64,000 bases of DNA. Source: Zhongshania marina. Its GTDB lineage: Bacteria > Pseudomonadota > Gammaproteobacteria > Pseudomonadales > Spongiibacteraceae. This document shows, piece after piece, positions 1-14,288 of this stretch. A program made the position numbers and the translations under genes. The stretch's first letter is position 1; every line of letters starts with the position of its first letter. The notes under the pieces were generated by a model. That model was not told the DNA's origin. It did no database searches and worked only from the letters and a program-made list of their open reading frames with translations. The DNA lies in the NCBI RefSeq assembly GCF_002915595.1, contig NZ_PQGG01000019.1, positions 186,001 to 250,000 of the forward strand, written 5' to 3'.

Positions 1-113
1 ATATCCCGGCGCAAACTGGCAATTTGCTCCCAGCTACCGGTGCCGGTCCACAACCGCAGCTGCAACATCAGCAATATCGCGAGCAATATAAAAAGCAGGC
101 GGCGGCGAGTCAT
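1..113 (-). CDS. ftsB: Cell division protein FtsB, N-terminal part (runs off the left edge)
   Basis: Only the first 37 codons are in the window. They give MTRRRLLFILLAILLMLQLR followed by LWTGTGSWEQIASLRRD: a short basic cytoplasmic tail, one membrane-spanning helix, then the LW-G-GS motif and the start of a coiled coil. FtsB proteins share this layout (bitopic inner-membrane divisome protein, partner of FtsL and FtsQ). It lies immediately downstream of eno on the same strand, the usual position of ftsB in gammaproteobacteria. Identification rests on these residues and on synteny; the rest of the protein is not visible. Confidence 0.85.
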   Translation of the reverse strand, partial: MTRRRLLFILLAILLMLQLRLWTGTGSWEQIASLRRD

Positions 114-198
114 AGCTCGCCCTGTAAGATGGTCTTATTGTTCATTATTATTCCAGAATTAAATCCTAGAAAGCCCATTTTAAAATACACCCAAAAAC

Positions 199-222
199 AA
201 AGAAGGCGGCCATAGCCGCCTC
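199..222 (-). terminator. Hairpin terminator after eno
   Basis: A GGCGGC/GCCGCC stem (205-210 and 215-220) with a 4-nt loop starts 8 bases past the eno stop codon. On the minus strand it is followed by a T-rich stretch. It would end or attenuate eno transcription before ftsB. The plus strand also has a T-rich flank. Confidence 0.7.
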
Positions 223-227
223 TTTTA

Positions 228-1532
<1,305 letters not shown>

Positions 1533-1544
1533 TCAAAAATAAAA

Positions 1545-2408
<864 letters not shown>

Positions 2409-2431
2409 TTAACTCGCCCAGTTCAACAGTG

Positions 2432-4132
<1,701 letters not shown>

Positions 4133-4195
4133 TCAGTCTAACAGGAAGGCCATATCGAAACAATGAAATTAGGCCTCCGTAGGCCGCCGACTCTC

Positions 4196-4204
4196 TGTTA
4201 TAAT
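4196..4204 (+). promoter_or_regulatory. Extended -10 promoter for suhB
   Basis: TGTTATAAT is a perfect -10 hexamer (4199-4204) with the upstream TG of an extended -10. No good -35 lies 16-18 bp upstream, which extended -10 promoters can tolerate. Transcription would begin near 4211, about 32 nt before the suhB ATG. Confidence 0.6.
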
Positions 4205-4242
4205 GCGCGTCCAATTGCTTGCAACATCAAGGCCTTAGTACT

Positions 4243-5046
4243 ATGCAACCCATGCTGAATATCGCATTGCGCGCCGCCCGTAAAGCCGGCGACCTTATCG
4301 CGCGTGCCACTGAACAACTCGACCGCGTTCAGATCGAAACCAAGGGCGAGAATAATTTTGTTACGGAAATCGACCGCAAAGCTGAGCAGGAGATTATTTA
4401 CCACCTGCAAAAAGCCTATCCAGACCACGGCTTTTTGGGCGAGGAATCTGGCCAAACTGGAAATGCAGATAGCCCCTACCAATGGATTATCGACCCAATT
4501 GACGGCACCACCAACTTCATTCGCGGAATTCCGCACTTCGCCGTATCAATTGCCTGTATGCACCAAGGCCAAATTGAACACGCGGTTATTCTTGACCCCA
4601 TCCGCCGCGAGGAATTCACCGCCAGCCGTGGCCGTGGCGCCCAAGTAAATGGTCGCAGAGTTCGTGTCACCATGAATGCCAGCCTCGAAGGCGCACTCAT
4701 AGGCACCGGCATTCCATTTAAAGCGCGTTGCGAAGAACACATTCCCGCCTATATGCGCAGCCTAGAAGCCATTGCAGGCGAAACCGCCGGCATCCGTCGC
4801 GCTGGTGCTGCATCACTCGATTTAGCCTATGTAGCGGCCGGGCGCCTAGATGGATTTTGGGAAATTGGTTTAAACAAATGGGATATTGCTGCAGGCATAC
4901 TATTAGTACGCGAAGCCGGTGGTTTGGTCAGCGACTTTAAAGGTGGTGGCAACTACTATGAAAGCGGCAACATCGTCGCCGCGAACCCGAAATGCTTGAA
5001 GGGTATTTTGCAGGCGATTCGCCCACATTTAGAAAATATTCGCTAA
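4243..5046 (+). CDS. suhB: Inositol-1-monophosphatase family protein SuhB
   Basis: A magnesium-dependent phosphatase fold that in enterobacteria also acts in the rRNA antitermination complex (family knowledge). Starting at MQPMLNIALRAARKAG gives 267 aa, exactly the E. coli length; an upstream in-frame TTG at 4219 would add eight non-conserved residues. Metal-site motifs are visible: EESG (about residue 67), IDPIDGTTNF (about 84-93) and KWDIAAG (about 215), the last carrying the catalytic Asp. It is convergent with secF, which is next to suhB in pseudomonads too. Confidence 0.95.
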   Translation: MQPMLNIALRAARKAGDLIARATEQLDRVQIETKGENNFVTEIDRKAEQEIIYHLQKAYPDHGFLGEESGQTGNADSPYQWIIDPIDGTTNFIRGIPHFAVSIACMHQGQIEHAVILDPIRREEFTASRGRGAQVNGRRVRVTMNASLEGALIGTGIPFKARCEEHIPAYMRSLEAIAGETAGIRRAGAASLDLAYVAAGRLDGFWEIGLNKWDIAAGILLVREAGGLVSDFKGGGNYYESGNIVAANPKCLKGILQAIRPHLENIR

Positions 5047-5050
5047 TGCG

Positions 5051-5078
5051 TCAGACGCCAGACGTCTGACGTCTGGCG
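5051..5078. repeat. Heptamer repeat locus 1 (four 7-bp units, palindromic)
   Basis: Units are TCAGACG, CCAGACG, TCTGACG and TCTGGCG, exactly 28 bp. The inner part forms a perfect 11-bp inverted repeat (5056-5066 and 5068-5078) around a single base. It starts 5 bp after the suhB stop and ends 9 bp before the secF stop, so it sits between convergent genes and may act as a transcript-end structure. It belongs to the same family as the loci at 31190, 32772, 32886 and 37352. Confidence 0.85.
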
Positions 5079-5087
5079 TAACTCGCC

Positions 5088-6011
5088 CTAGGGCAAATCA
5101 TCAATCTGCGCGCCCTCTTTCTCCACCACGATCAAATCATCCTGACTGATATTCATGGTCACCAATAAGCTGGCCACAATATAGATCGACGAATAAGTAC
5201 CCACACCGATACCAATTAGCAGCGCCAAGGCAAAGCTATGAATCATTTCGCCACCGACAAACGCCAGCGCCAGCAATACCAGCAAGGTTGTGCCCGATGT
5301 CACTAGGGTTCGATCTAGTGTCTCGGTTAGGGAGATATTCACCACTTCTACCGCATCGTGTTTACGCAATTTGCGAAGGTTTTCACGAATACGGTCAGCA
5401 ACAACTATTGAGTCATTAAGCGAGTAACCAATAACAGCGAGGATGGCGGCCAATACGGTGAGATCAAAATCCCAACCCACTACAGCAAACACACCGAGGG
5501 TAATCAGCACGTCATGCCCCAATGCGGCAACGGCACCAATTGAGAATTTAATCTGGAAACGCATGGCGACGTAGATCAGCACCACAACAAGCGCCAATAA
5601 CACCGCCAAACCGCCCTGCTCCCGCAACTCCTCACCAACCTGCGGACCGACAAATTCAATACGACGCAATTCAACCTCGGCCTCAGTACCGGCCTGCAAC
5701 ACAGCGAGAACCTCTTCACCCAATGTTGGGCTCATACCCTGAGGCATTCTCACCAAAACATCGGTATCTGAACCAAAATTCACCACAATGGCACTTTCGT
5801 AGCCAGCCGCGCTTAATTCTTCGCGCACTTGTTCTAGCGGCACAGACTCTTCATAAATAACCTCGATCAGGGTGCCACCGGTAAAATCCAGACCAAAATT
5901 CAGGCCTTTCACCGCTAAAACCGCCACTGACGCAACCATCATCGCGATAGAAATGAACATCGCAATACGACGTCCACCCATGAAGTTAATCATTTTTACA
6001 TTATCAGACAT
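5088..6011 (-). CDS. secF: Protein translocase subunit SecF
   Basis: Inner-membrane partner of SecD that uses the proton gradient to help complete Sec-dependent export. It has a first TM at about residues 15-35, the family signature GLNFGLDFTGGTLIEV (about 36-51), a periplasmic domain, then five TM segments between about 130 and 290 including VIGYSLNDSIVVADRIREN. The 307 aa fit the family. The start lies 9 bp after the secD stop, so the two are translated as a pair. It is convergent with suhB. Confidence 0.96.
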   Translation of the reverse strand: MSDNVKMINFMGGRRIAMFISIAMMVASVAVLAVKGLNFGLDFTGGTLIEVIYEESVPLEQVREELSAAGYESAIVVNFGSDTDVLVRMPQGMSPTLGEEVLAVLQAGTEAEVELRRIEFVGPQVGEELREQGGLAVLLALVVVLIYVAMRFQIKFSIGAVAALGHDVLITLGVFAVVGWDFDLTVLAAILAVIGYSLNDSIVVADRIRENLRKLRKHDAVEVVNISLTETLDRTLVTSGTTLLVLLALAFVGGEMIHSFALALLIGIGVGTYSSIYIVASLLVTMNISQDDLIVVEKEGAQIDDLP

Positions 6012-6020
6012 ACGTTTCCC

Positions 6021-7892
6021 CTAGATCGCCAGCTTATTAATACGACGACCGCCGTAAACGAAATTAACTATCGCGCGGGTGCCCATGATCGCTGTAAACA
6101 TCGACGTTAAAATACCTAGCGACAAGGTCACCGCAAAACCGCGAACAGGGCCAGTGCCTACCGCATACAAAATCACTGCGACTAATAAGGTCGTAATATT
6201 GGAGTCCATGATGGTGACAAACGCCCGCCCATACCCCGCTTCTATTGCATGCTGCACCGACAAGCCGGCTCGCAGCTCCTCACGTATTCGCGAGAAAATA
6301 AGCACGTTGGCATCAACCGCCATACCGACTGTAAGTACAATACCGGCGATACCAGGCAAAGTTAATGTCGCACCTAACAAGGACATACAGGCAGTTAACA
6401 AAATGATGTTTGCACCAAGTGCCACTACCGCAATCACACCAAACACGCGGTAATACACGACCATAAACAGGGCGACCATACCGAGGCCAATCTTAACTGC
6501 GTTAAGCCCCTTTTCAATATTTTCGGCTCCCAATGACGGCCCTACAGTACGCTCTTCAACAAAGTCGATTGGCGCCGCCAAAGCACCCGCACGAAGCAGC
6601 AATGACAGCTCCGCCGCCTCACCAGGCGCATCTAAACCGGTAATACGGAACTGCACCCCCAAGGCGTCTTTAATTGTTGCCAAGCTAATAATTTTCTTCT
6701 CGTCGTAGGGCACCTTAACTGCACGCTCTACACCCTCGACGTCGCGCTCGTAGTGAGTACGGCTTTTACGCTCGATGAAAAGCACCCCAAGACGACGATT
6801 TATATTGTGCCGCGTCATGCGGTGCATCAAGGTACCACCCTGACTATCTAGGGTGATATTTACCTGTGGCATTCCATTTTGATCAAAGCTGGCCTGCGCG
6901 TTAGCGACCCGTTCACCGGTAATTACAACGTCGCGCTCTAGCCAAGCACTGGGCTCACCACGACCAGGATTGCGGAACTCAAACTGCTCACGCTCCGATA
7001 ACGGCGCGTCATATTTCGCTTCTAATCGGAAATCAAGATTAGCGGTTTTACCCAAAATACGTTTGGCTTCGGCGGTGTCTTGAATACCGGGCAGCTCAAC
7101 CACAATACGATTGCGACCTTGACGCTGCACCAAGGGCTCAGACACACCCAATTCGTTTACCCGATTACGCAGGGTCGTCAAATTTTGACTCACCGCGTAG
7201 TCTTCAATTTCTTTGCGCTTCGCTTCGCCGATAATCGCCCGCAAATAGAACGAGTCATCGCCATCGGCAGAATCTAAACGCTCGCCAGTCAACTCGGTAA
7301 ATTCCTTGCGAATCAATCCCAACGCCGTATCGCGCAACTCGGCGCTAGCGAATTTGCCAGAAATAATGCCGTCGTCCAAGCTAACAAAACCGCGAATACG
7401 CTCTTCACGTAGCTTTTTCTTAATACCCGAGCTGTAATGCTCCAAGCGCGTAGCAATCGCAGAGTCAGTATCAACCTCTAGCAAGAAATGCACACCGCCG
7501 CTTAAATCTAGCCCCAACTTCATTGCCTGAGCACCTAAGTTACTGAGCCACGCCGGTGTATTAGAGGCGAGGTTTAAGGCAACCACATAACCGTCACCTA
7601 AGGTGCGCTGCACAATCCGCTGCGCCCGCAATTGCACGTCGGTCTCATAGAGCCGTATCAAACCAGACTTGCCAGTTTCATTCGCCTTCTCGCCAAAATG
7701 CTCAATGCCACCAGCATCTAATGCTGCCGACAGGCGTGTCATCAGCGCTTGATCGATTACCACACCACTGCTTTCGCCGGACACCTGCAATGCGGGATCG
7801 GGGCGGTACAGGTTTGGTACGGCATAAAGCAAACCTATCCCCAGCACCGCAATAATCAGCAGGTTTTTCCAGAGCGGATATTTATTTAGCAT
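6021..7892 (-). CDS. secD: Protein translocase subunit SecD
   Basis: Works with SecF in late protein translocation. The start is placed at MLNKYPLWKN (ATG at 7892, GGTGG ribosome-binding site), giving 623 aa against 615 in E. coli. The longer frame upstream adds 19 residues with no family counterpart. Features: an N-terminal TM, the motif GLDLSGGVHFLLEVD near residue 150, a large periplasmic domain, then a C-terminal bundle with GIVLTVGMAVDANVLIFSRIREE. yajC, queA and tgt, which usually precede secD, are not here; queA-tgt lie 49 kb away in this window. Confidence 0.96.
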   Translation of the reverse strand: MLNKYPLWKNLLIIAVLGIGLLYAVPNLYRPDPALQVSGESSGVVIDQALMTRLSAALDAGGIEHFGEKANETGKSGLIRLYETDVQLRAQRIVQRTLGDGYVVALNLASNTPAWLSNLGAQAMKLGLDLSGGVHFLLEVDTDSAIATRLEHYSSGIKKKLREERIRGFVSLDDGIISGKFASAELRDTALGLIRKEFTELTGERLDSADGDDSFYLRAIIGEAKRKEIEDYAVSQNLTTLRNRVNELGVSEPLVQRQGRNRIVVELPGIQDTAEAKRILGKTANLDFRLEAKYDAPLSEREQFEFRNPGRGEPSAWLERDVVITGERVANAQASFDQNGMPQVNITLDSQGGTLMHRMTRHNINRRLGVLFIERKSRTHYERDVEGVERAVKVPYDEKKIISLATIKDALGVQFRITGLDAPGEAAELSLLLRAGALAAPIDFVEERTVGPSLGAENIEKGLNAVKIGLGMVALFMVVYYRVFGVIAVVALGANIILLTACMSLLGATLTLPGIAGIVLTVGMAVDANVLIFSRIREELRAGLSVQHAIEAGYGRAFVTIMDSNITTLLVAVILYAVGTGPVRGFAVTLSLGILTSMFTAIMGTRAIVNFVYGGRRINKLAI

Positions 7893-7989
7893 TGTATTTC
7901 CACCAAAACCGCCTGTTGCGACGGTATCTATTTGTAAGGAACGCCACAATCGACGTAAATAACAGACGGGACACCCCTGACCCGCCCTT

Positions 7990-8017
7990 GTAAAAGCGCC
8001 GGCATTGGCCGGCGCTC
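7990..8017 (-). terminator. Intrinsic terminator of purL
   Basis: A 9-bp perfect GC-rich stem (AGCGCCGGC, arms 8008-8016 and 7995-8003) with a 4-nt loop is followed on the minus strand by TTTA. It lies 12 bp past the purL stop and separates purL from secD. Confidence 0.8.
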
Positions 8018-8027
8018 TCTGACTCTA

Positions 8028-11000
8028 CTAATCCACCCAAACCCGCGCATTGCGGAATAGGCGCATCCAACCGCTGTCTTCTACTGAATTATCCGCCACC
8101 CATGAGTTTTGCACGGTACGGAAAACCCGCTCGGGATGCGGCATCATTATTGTAACGCGACCATCGGCACTGCTGGCACCCGCTATGCCAAATGGCGAAC
8201 CATTGGGGTTAGCAGGATAGCGCTCGGTCACGTTTAACTGATTATCAATAAATTGCAAAGCCACTTTTCCACTCTGCTGCAAATTCTGCAACTGTGCGGA
8301 ATCGGCGAACTCCGCGCGCCCCTCACCGTGAGCAACTGCTACCGGCAAATGTGAGCCCGCCATACCCGATAATAATATGGAGGGTGATTCTGGGATTTCA
8401 ACCAGAGAAAAACGTGCTTCGAATTGTTCTGAGCGGTTGCGCACAAAACGCGGCCAATGTTCTGCACCTGGAATCAATGAATGCAGATTAGACATCATCT
8501 GGCAGCCATTACACACACCTAGCGAGAAAGTGTCAGTGCGCGCAAAGAAAGCGGCAAATTCATCCCGAGCAAGGCCATTAAACAGAATCGTTTTTGCCCA
8601 GCCCTCACCAGCGCCCAATACATCACCGTAGGAGAAACCGCCACAGGCAGCTAAACCTTTAAAGTCTTGCAGACTAACACGGCCGCTCAAAATATCACTC
8701 ATGTGAACATCAACAGCGGTAAAACCGGCGCGATCAAAAGCCGCCGCCATTTCCATCTGACCATTCACGCCTTGCTCGCGCAGAATAGCCATGCGGGGAC
8801 GCACAGCTAAATTGAGGTATCGCGCAGCAACATCATTTTGCGCATCAAAGCTTAGTGACTGACTCAAACCGGGATCAGCTTCTGTAATCGACTCAAACTC
8901 TTGTTGCGCGCACTCTGGGTTATCACGCAGCGCTTGCATCTGATAGCTCAACTGCTGCCACTTGCGCTGTAAAGCCAAGCGGTCTTCGCGTATTACCTCT
9001 ACGCCACCGTAGCTAATGGAAATATCACTACCGGCAACCGCTCGACCAATCTCATGGACGCAGGCAGACAAACCATTGGCGGCAAACTGTTCCAGCACAA
9101 ACTCGACATCGGCACAGCTAACTTGCAATACCGCGCCCGCCTCTTCGGCGAACAATGCGCCGTGTACCTTGCCTTCAGCGCTCAACTCCACCTCAAGACC
9201 ACAATGCCCTGCAAATGCCATTTCCAATAAAGTAATAGCCAAGCCACCATCTGAGCGATCGTGATAGGCGATAATTTTTTGATCTTCTAAAAGCTGCTGA
9301 ACCGTATTAAAAAAGCCTAGCAGCAAGGCAGGATCATCAATATCCGGCGCAGTATTGCCGACCTGCTGATATACCTGCGCCAAACATGAGCCACCCAAAC
9401 GTTGTTTGCCAGCGCCGAGGTCAACCAACAGCAAGGCGTTCTCAGCCACATCGGCACGTAGCTGTGGCGTTACCGTTTTGCGAACATCAACTACGGGGCT
9501 AAATGCTGAAATAATCAGCGACATCGGCGCCGTAATAGCCTTGTCCTGCTCGCCGTCCTGCCATGTTGTGCGCATCGACATTGAGTCTTTTCCGACGGGA
9601 ATTGTAATCCCCAAGGCTGGACAAAACTCCAAGCCAACAGCTTTAACGGTATCAAATAACTTCTCGTCTTCACCGCCATAACCCGCCGCACACATCCAGT
9701 TTGCAGACAGTTTTATGTCAGATATTTTGGCAATTCGCGTTGCCGCAATATTACTTATCGCTTCCGCCACCGCCATGCGACCAGAGGCTGGGCCATCTAT
9801 TAAGGCCAGCGGCGTTCGCTCCCCCATAGACATGGCTTCGCCGGCATAAGAGTCGTAGCTAACGGTAGTCACCGCGCAGTCCGCCACCGGCACCTGCCAA
9901 GGACCTACCATTTGATCTCGGTGTACTTGCCCAGTGATAGAACGGTCGCCAATGGTGATCAGAAAGTTTTTAGCCGCAATCGTTGGCAAGGCTAATAAGC
10001 GATCAAGCGCTTCATCAATATTAATAGCCGACGGATCAAAACTTGGCAGCACTAAATTTTGACGAGTAATTTCCCTGTGCATTTTTGGCGGTTTGCCAAA
10101 TAACACTGACATTGGCAAATCAACGGGATTATTGTCGAAGTGGGTATCACCTACCCGCAGCCGCTTGTCCGTGGTCGACTCACCAACCACCGCATATGGT
10201 GCGCGCTCGCGAGCACAAATAGCTTCAAATACGGCGAGGTCGTCCGGCGCAATTGCAATAACGTAGCGCTCCTGGGACTCATTGCACCAAATTTCTAGCG
10301 GCGACATTCCCGGCTCGTCATTCGGTACTTTGCGCAAATCAAACTCGCCGCCGCAACCCCCATCTTTCACCAATTCAGGGAAGGCGTTAGACAGACCACC
10401 CGCACCTACATCATGAATAAAAGCAATAGGGTTTTTATCTGCCATCGCCCAGCAGCGGTCGATCACTTCTTGGCAACGACGCTCTATTTCAGGGTTTTGA
10501 CGTTGTACCGAGGCAAAATCCAAGTCCTCAGTAGACGCACCGCTACTCATAGAAGAGGCCGCGCCACCACCCAAACCAATCAACATGGCAGGGCCACCCA
10601 GTGCGACCAGTTTATGACCGGCGGGAAACTCGGTTTTAATTACGTGTTCTTCTTTTATATTGCCGTAACCACCGGCAATCATTATTGGCTTGTGATAGCC
10701 GCGTCGCTCGTCGCCGTTCGCTCCCGGCGCGTTTTCTTCAAAGCTACGGAAGTAACCACACAAATTGGGACGCCCAAACTCGTTATTAAATGCAGCGCCG
10801 CCTATAGGGCCATCCAGCATAATGTCTAAGGCAGACACAATTCGCCCAGGCTTGCCATAATCGGCTTCCCAAGGCTGCTCAAATCCGGGAACCCGCAGGT
10901 TAGATACGCTAAAGCCGCTCAAACCAACCTTAGGTTTTGAGCCGCGCCCGACAGCACCTTCGTCGCGGATTTCACCACCGGAACCCGTACCCGCGCCGGA

Positions 11001-11915
11001 GAAAGGCGAAATTGCGGTTGGGTGATTGTGGGTTTCTACCTTCATCAGCAAGTGAATATCTTCCTGATGATATTGGTATTCAGCAGTATCTGGCGCAGGG
11101 TAAAAACGCCCCGCTCGGTGCCCGCGCACCACGGCTGCATTATCTGAATAAGCACTTAGAACATCTTCGCCACCCAGCTCGTTGGTATTTTTGATCATGC
11201 CGAATAGGGAGTGCGCCTGTGCTTCGCCGTCTATCGTCCAGCTAGCGTTAAAGATTTTATGGCGACAGTGCTCTGAGTTAGCCTGCGCGAACATCATCAA
11301 CTCTACATCACTCGGATTGCGCCCAAGCTGAGTAAAGCTTTCAAGCAAATAGTCGATCTCATCGTCAGCCAGCGCCAAACCGAGCTCACTATTAGCCGCC
11401 ACCAAGGCTTGGCGACCACCGGCAAGCACATCTACCGCCTGCATAGGCTTGGGGCTTTGGCGACTAAACAGCACTTCGGCCTCGGCGGGTTCAGCCAACA
11501 CCGACTCCACCATGCGGTCGTGAATGGCCGCTAATAAAGCAGCGCGTTGATCACCATCAAGCTCGCCGTCAATATCAAAGATATACTGCACGCCGCGCTC
11601 AATTCGCGCGATCATATCCAAGCCGCAGTTATGGGCGATATCACTGGCCTTGCTTGACCAAGGCGAAATAGTGCCTGGTCTAGGCACCACAAAAAACTGC
11701 AGGCCTTTGCTAGCAACAAACTCAGCACGGGGGCCGTAGTGCAGTAGCTGACTTAAGACCGCACTGCGTTCGGGATCAAGATCAACCGCCGTATCGACCA
11801 AGTGAATATATTGCGCGCTAACATCCCGCAAGCTGGGAATTGATGCAGCCAACGCGGCCTTTAATTTTTCTAAACGGAAATCTGAAAGCGCCGGAGCACC
11901 AGGAAGAATAAGCAT
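8028..11915 (-). CDS. purL: Phosphoribosylformylglycinamidine synthase (large single-chain PurL)
   Basis: Fourth step of purine synthesis: FGAR plus glutamine and ATP to FGAM. Starting at [18 protein letters not shown] gives 1295 aa, the E. coli length; an upstream TTG at 11927 has no spaced ribosome-binding site. Domains in order: PurS-like N-terminal region (1-160), linker, two AIRS-type ATP-binding halves (about 220-980; note [19 protein letters not shown]), and a C-terminal class I glutaminase with GVCNGCQMM (catalytic Cys near 1135) and MPHPERVFR. This fused form is the gammaproteobacterial one. It is divergent from mltF. Confidence 0.98.
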   Translation of the reverse strand: MLILPGAPALSDFRLEKLKAALAASIPSLRDVSAQYIHLVDTAVDLDPERSAVLSQLLHYGPRAEFVASKGLQFFVVPRPGTISPWSSKASDIAHNCGLDMIARIERGVQYIFDIDGELDGDQRAALLAAIHDRMVESVLAEPAEAEVLFSRQSPKPMQAVDVLAGGRQALVAANSELGLALADDEIDYLLESFTQLGRNPSDVELMMFAQANSEHCRHKIFNASWTIDGEAQAHSLFGMIKNTNELGGEDVLSAYSDNAAVVRGHRAGRFYPAPDTAEYQYHQEDIHLLMKVETHNHPTAISPFSGAGTGSGGEIRDEGAVGRGSKPKVGLSGFSVSNLRVPGFEQPWEADYGKPGRIVSALDIMLDGPIGGAAFNNEFGRPNLCGYFRSFEENAPGANGDERRGYHKPIMIAGGYGNIKEEHVIKTEFPAGHKLVALGGPAMLIGLGGGAASSMSSGASTEDLDFASVQRQNPEIERRCQEVIDRCWAMADKNPIAFIHDVGAGGLSNAFPELVKDGGCGGEFDLRKVPNDEPGMSPLEIWCNESQERYVIAIAPDDLAVFEAICARERAPYAVVGESTTDKRLRVGDTHFDNNPVDLPMSVLFGKPPKMHREITRQNLVLPSFDPSAINIDEALDRLLALPTIAAKNFLITIGDRSITGQVHRDQMVGPWQVPVADCAVTTVSYDSYAGEAMSMGERTPLALIDGPASGRMAVAEAISNIAATRIAKISDIKLSANWMCAAGYGGEDEKLFDTVKAVGLEFCPALGITIPVGKDSMSMRTTWQDGEQDKAITAPMSLIISAFSPVVDVRKTVTPQLRADVAENALLLVDLGAGKQRLGGSCLAQVYQQVGNTAPDIDDPALLLGFFNTVQQLLEDQKIIAYHDRSDGGLAITLLEMAFAGHCGLEVELSAEGKVHGALFAEEAGAVLQVSCADVEFVLEQFAANGLSACVHEIGRAVAGSDISISYGGVEVIREDRLALQRKWQQLSYQMQALRDNPECAQQEFESITEADPGLSQSLSFDAQNDVAARYLNLAVRPRMAILREQGVNGQMEMAAAFDRAGFTAVDVHMSDILSGRVSLQDFKGLAACGGFSYGDVLGAGEGWAKTILFNGLARDEFAAFFARTDTFSLGVCNGCQMMSNLHSLIPGAEHWPRFVRNRSEQFEARFSLVEIPESPSILLSGMAGSHLPVAVAHGEGRAEFADSAQLQNLQQSGKVALQFIDNQLNVTERYPANPNGSPFGIAGASSADGRVTIMMPHPERVFRTVQNSWVADNSVEDSGWMRLFRNARVWVD

Positions 11916-12056
11916 TCGGGGCGACAACCTCGATCGAATGGATTGAAGCCGGCCATTGTAAAGGATTTACGCGGGAAATTTTATCCCAAATAGTCTTTAT
12001 GGTGCGATCAGCTTCATCCCGATACAATTGAAGCCTTATTCATTGGAGCGTCAAAC

Positions 12057-13517
12057 TTGCCCGCAAGCCACAAAACCCAGAGATTACTAGCTATTTGGCT
12101 GTGTGCGGCATCCGTAATACTTACCGCGAGCCTTCTCGGCGGCTGCAAAAACAATAGCGACAATCTACAAAGAATTCGTGAAGACGGGGTTTTGCGGGTA
12201 CTCACCCGCAACGGTTCAACCACTTATTACGAAATTCAAGGCTCCCCTGCGGGATTTGAGTACCAACTCGCCCTCGCCTTTGCCAATCACCTTAATGTGG
12301 AATTAGAAATGATTCCGGTCGTCGGCCTCGACGAGGTCTTTAGCGGCTTAATGGAAGAGCGCGCCGACTTCGCCGCAGCGGGTCTTAGTATCACACCAGC
12401 TCGCCAAGAAACCTTGTTATTTGGCCCAAGCTACCTCAGCGTAAAGCAGCTATTTATATACAACCGCGACGTAAACCCCAAAATAAGCTCGGCGAAGGAC
12501 TTAATCGGCAAACAAATTCACGTTATTGGCAACAGCGCCCATGTTGAGCAACTTCTAGCCTTACAAAAAGACCACCCAGAATTGCAGTGGATTGAAAGCC
12601 GCGACCTAGAAACCATCGATTTACTTGAGCAGCTCGTTGACGGACAAATCGATGTCACGATTGTGAACTCAACCGAATACTATGCAAACCGCGCCTTTTA
12701 CCCCAGCTTCCGCATTGCTTTCAGCACCGGCAGCCCTCGCAAACTGGCATGGGCAATGACTGCAACACCTAACAATGCCAGCCTGATAAAGGAAATGACA
12801 AACTTTTTCAAAACCTATACTGACAATGGAAAGTTAGCGCGACTGATTGATCGCAATTTCACCTTTAACGAACGCCAGACCTTTGTTAGCACCCAAACAT
12901 TCCTGCAAATGAAGCAAGATCGCCTACCCGACGTAAAGGGCATGATTGAGCAAGTGGCGATAGAATACGACCTAGACTGGCGTTTACTCGCGGCAATTAG
13001 TTATCAGGAGTCGCACTGGGACGCAGACGCACGCTCGCCGACAGGCGTACGCGGAATGATGATGCTGACGAGAGCCACCGCCGAAGAGCTAAATGTAGAG
13101 GACCGTTTAGACCCTCTGCAAAGCCTGCGGGGTGGCGCTCGCTACTATAAAAAATTATATAGCCGTCTGCCTGCGGGAATAGAGCCCCCTGAACGAAGCT
13201 GGTTTGCACTTGCCGCCTACAATATCGGTCTAGGCCACGTAGAAGACGCCCGCATCATTACCCAGAAGCGTGGTGGAAACCCTAATCTGTGGAATGACGT
13301 TCGAGAAAGCCTCCCACTACTACGCCAACAGAAATGGTATAAACCATCGAAATACGGCTACGCTAGAGGCGACGAAGCAGCGCGCTATGTCCGCAATATC
13401 CGCGACTACTATTCGCTATTAACCTGGGACGAGCTCAATCGCTATCGCGTCCCCCCGCCCCGTATTGTGTCAGACTACCTACCGCCAGAACTGAAACGTG
13501 GTTTTGACGCACTCTGA
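12057..13517 (+). CDS. mltF: Membrane-bound lytic murein transglycosylase F
   Basis: Cleaves peptidoglycan glycan strands to anhydro-muropeptides at the outer membrane. The 486-residue product has a lipoprotein signal peptide ending LLGGC (Cys about residue 30), a family 3 periplasmic solute-binding domain (about 40-265) and a C-terminal Slt domain (about 295-455) with ISYQESHWD carrying the catalytic Glu. The start is TTG, chosen because a TTGGAG ribosome-binding site lies 8 bp upstream and no ATG fits before the signal peptide. The order purL/mltF/tadA matches pseudomonads. Confidence 0.94.
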   Translation: MPASHKTQRLLAIWLCAASVILTASLLGGCKNNSDNLQRIREDGVLRVLTRNGSTTYYEIQGSPAGFEYQLALAFANHLNVELEMIPVVGLDEVFSGLMEERADFAAAGLSITPARQETLLFGPSYLSVKQLFIYNRDVNPKISSAKDLIGKQIHVIGNSAHVEQLLALQKDHPELQWIESRDLETIDLLEQLVDGQIDVTIVNSTEYYANRAFYPSFRIAFSTGSPRKLAWAMTATPNNASLIKEMTNFFKTYTDNGKLARLIDRNFTFNERQTFVSTQTFLQMKQDRLPDVKGMIEQVAIEYDLDWRLLAAISYQESHWDADARSPTGVRGMMMLTRATAEELNVEDRLDPLQSLRGGARYYKKLYSRLPAGIEPPERSWFALAAYNIGLGHVEDARIITQKRGGNPNLWNDVRESLPLLRQQKWYKPSKYGYARGDEAARYVRNIRDYYSLLTWDELNRYRVPPPRIVSDYLPPELKRGFDAL

Positions 13518-13540
13518 ACTCTATATTCAACAGACCGAAT

Positions 13541-14032
13541 TTAGGTCGCCAGCTTCGCGCGCTTTTTCTCCTCCCGCCGGCGAGTAAAGAATGCCTGCAC
13601 CACTGTTGCAGACTCCTCTGCCAGCACACCGCCCTGCCAAGCCACTTTGTGATTCATTTGAGCTTGCTCAAATAATTGCAAATGACTACACACTGCCCCC
13701 GCTTTTGGCTCTGCCGCGCCAAAGACCAAACGTGCGAGCCGAGCGTGAATAATAGCACCTGCGCACATAGCACAGGGCTCAACGGTGACATACATTGTGG
13801 CATTAGGAAGTCGATAATTGTCGACTTCCTGCGCAGCTTCACGAAGCGCAACAATTTCGGCATGGGCCGTTGGATCAGACTCGCTTATTGGCTGGTTAAA
13901 GCCCTTTCCAATAAGCACCCCATCACGCACGATAAGCGCTCCCACCGGCACTTCATTGCGCGCATCAGCGTCTAAGGCTAATGCCAGCGCCTGACGCATC
14001 CAGTACTCGTCGTCAAAAGTTTCCAAAGCCAA
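13541..14032 (-). CDS. tadA: tRNA-specific adenosine deaminase TadA
   Basis: Deaminates A34 of tRNA-Arg(ACG) to inosine. The zinc-dependent deaminase motifs are present: TAHAE with His57 and catalytic Glu59, and PCAMC with Cys87 and Cys90. DEYWMRQAL near the start matches the conserved N-terminus, so translation must begin upstream of the internal ATG (13999). No ATG is available there. TTG codons at 14032 or 14026 are the candidates, and the AGGA at 14035-14038 is better spaced for 14026. It is convergent with mltF, 23 bp apart. Confidence 0.95.
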   Translation of the reverse strand: MALETFDDEYWMRQALALALDADARNEVPVGALIVRDGVLIGKGFNQPISESDPTAHAEIVALREAAQEVDNYRLPNATMYVTVEPCAMCAGAIIHARLARLVFGAAEPKAGAVCSHLQLFEQAQMNHKVAWQGGVLAEESATVVQAFFTRRREEKKRAKLAT

Positions 14033-14248
14033 TTCCTATCTTCTATTTCGCTCACCGAAATAATGCACATCAACCAATAACTCGTAGTTGCATGTAATCC
14101 AAGCAGCTATTCTAAGCTATTCGGCTGAGGAGTTTTAAGGAAGATTTTTGCGGCACCAACAAAGAGCATATAAAAATAAGAAGTGTGGAGCGCACAACGA
14201 TAATCGCACAAAGAAAATATGACTAGGAGAAAAGCACTGGTGGGGGAG

Positions 14249-14283
14249 TTTCACCGTGCCCTGCCAAGCAGAACACGGTGAAA
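14249..14283 (-). terminator. Hairpin beyond the 14.3-15.1 kb membrane-protein gene
   Basis: A perfect 10-bp inverted repeat (TTTCACCGTG at 14249-14258 and its complement at 14274-14283) with a 15-nt loop ends 5 bp past the stop. It lacks a following U tract on the minus strand, so it may be a transcript-end structure rather than a classical terminator. The rest of 14033-14248 holds nothing I can name. Confidence 0.4.
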
Positions 14284-14288
14284 AGGAA

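Noticed and set aside
7893-7949. 19-residue N-terminal extension of SecD
   Set aside because: No ribosome-binding site and no counterpart in the family; MLNKYPLWKN is the conserved start.
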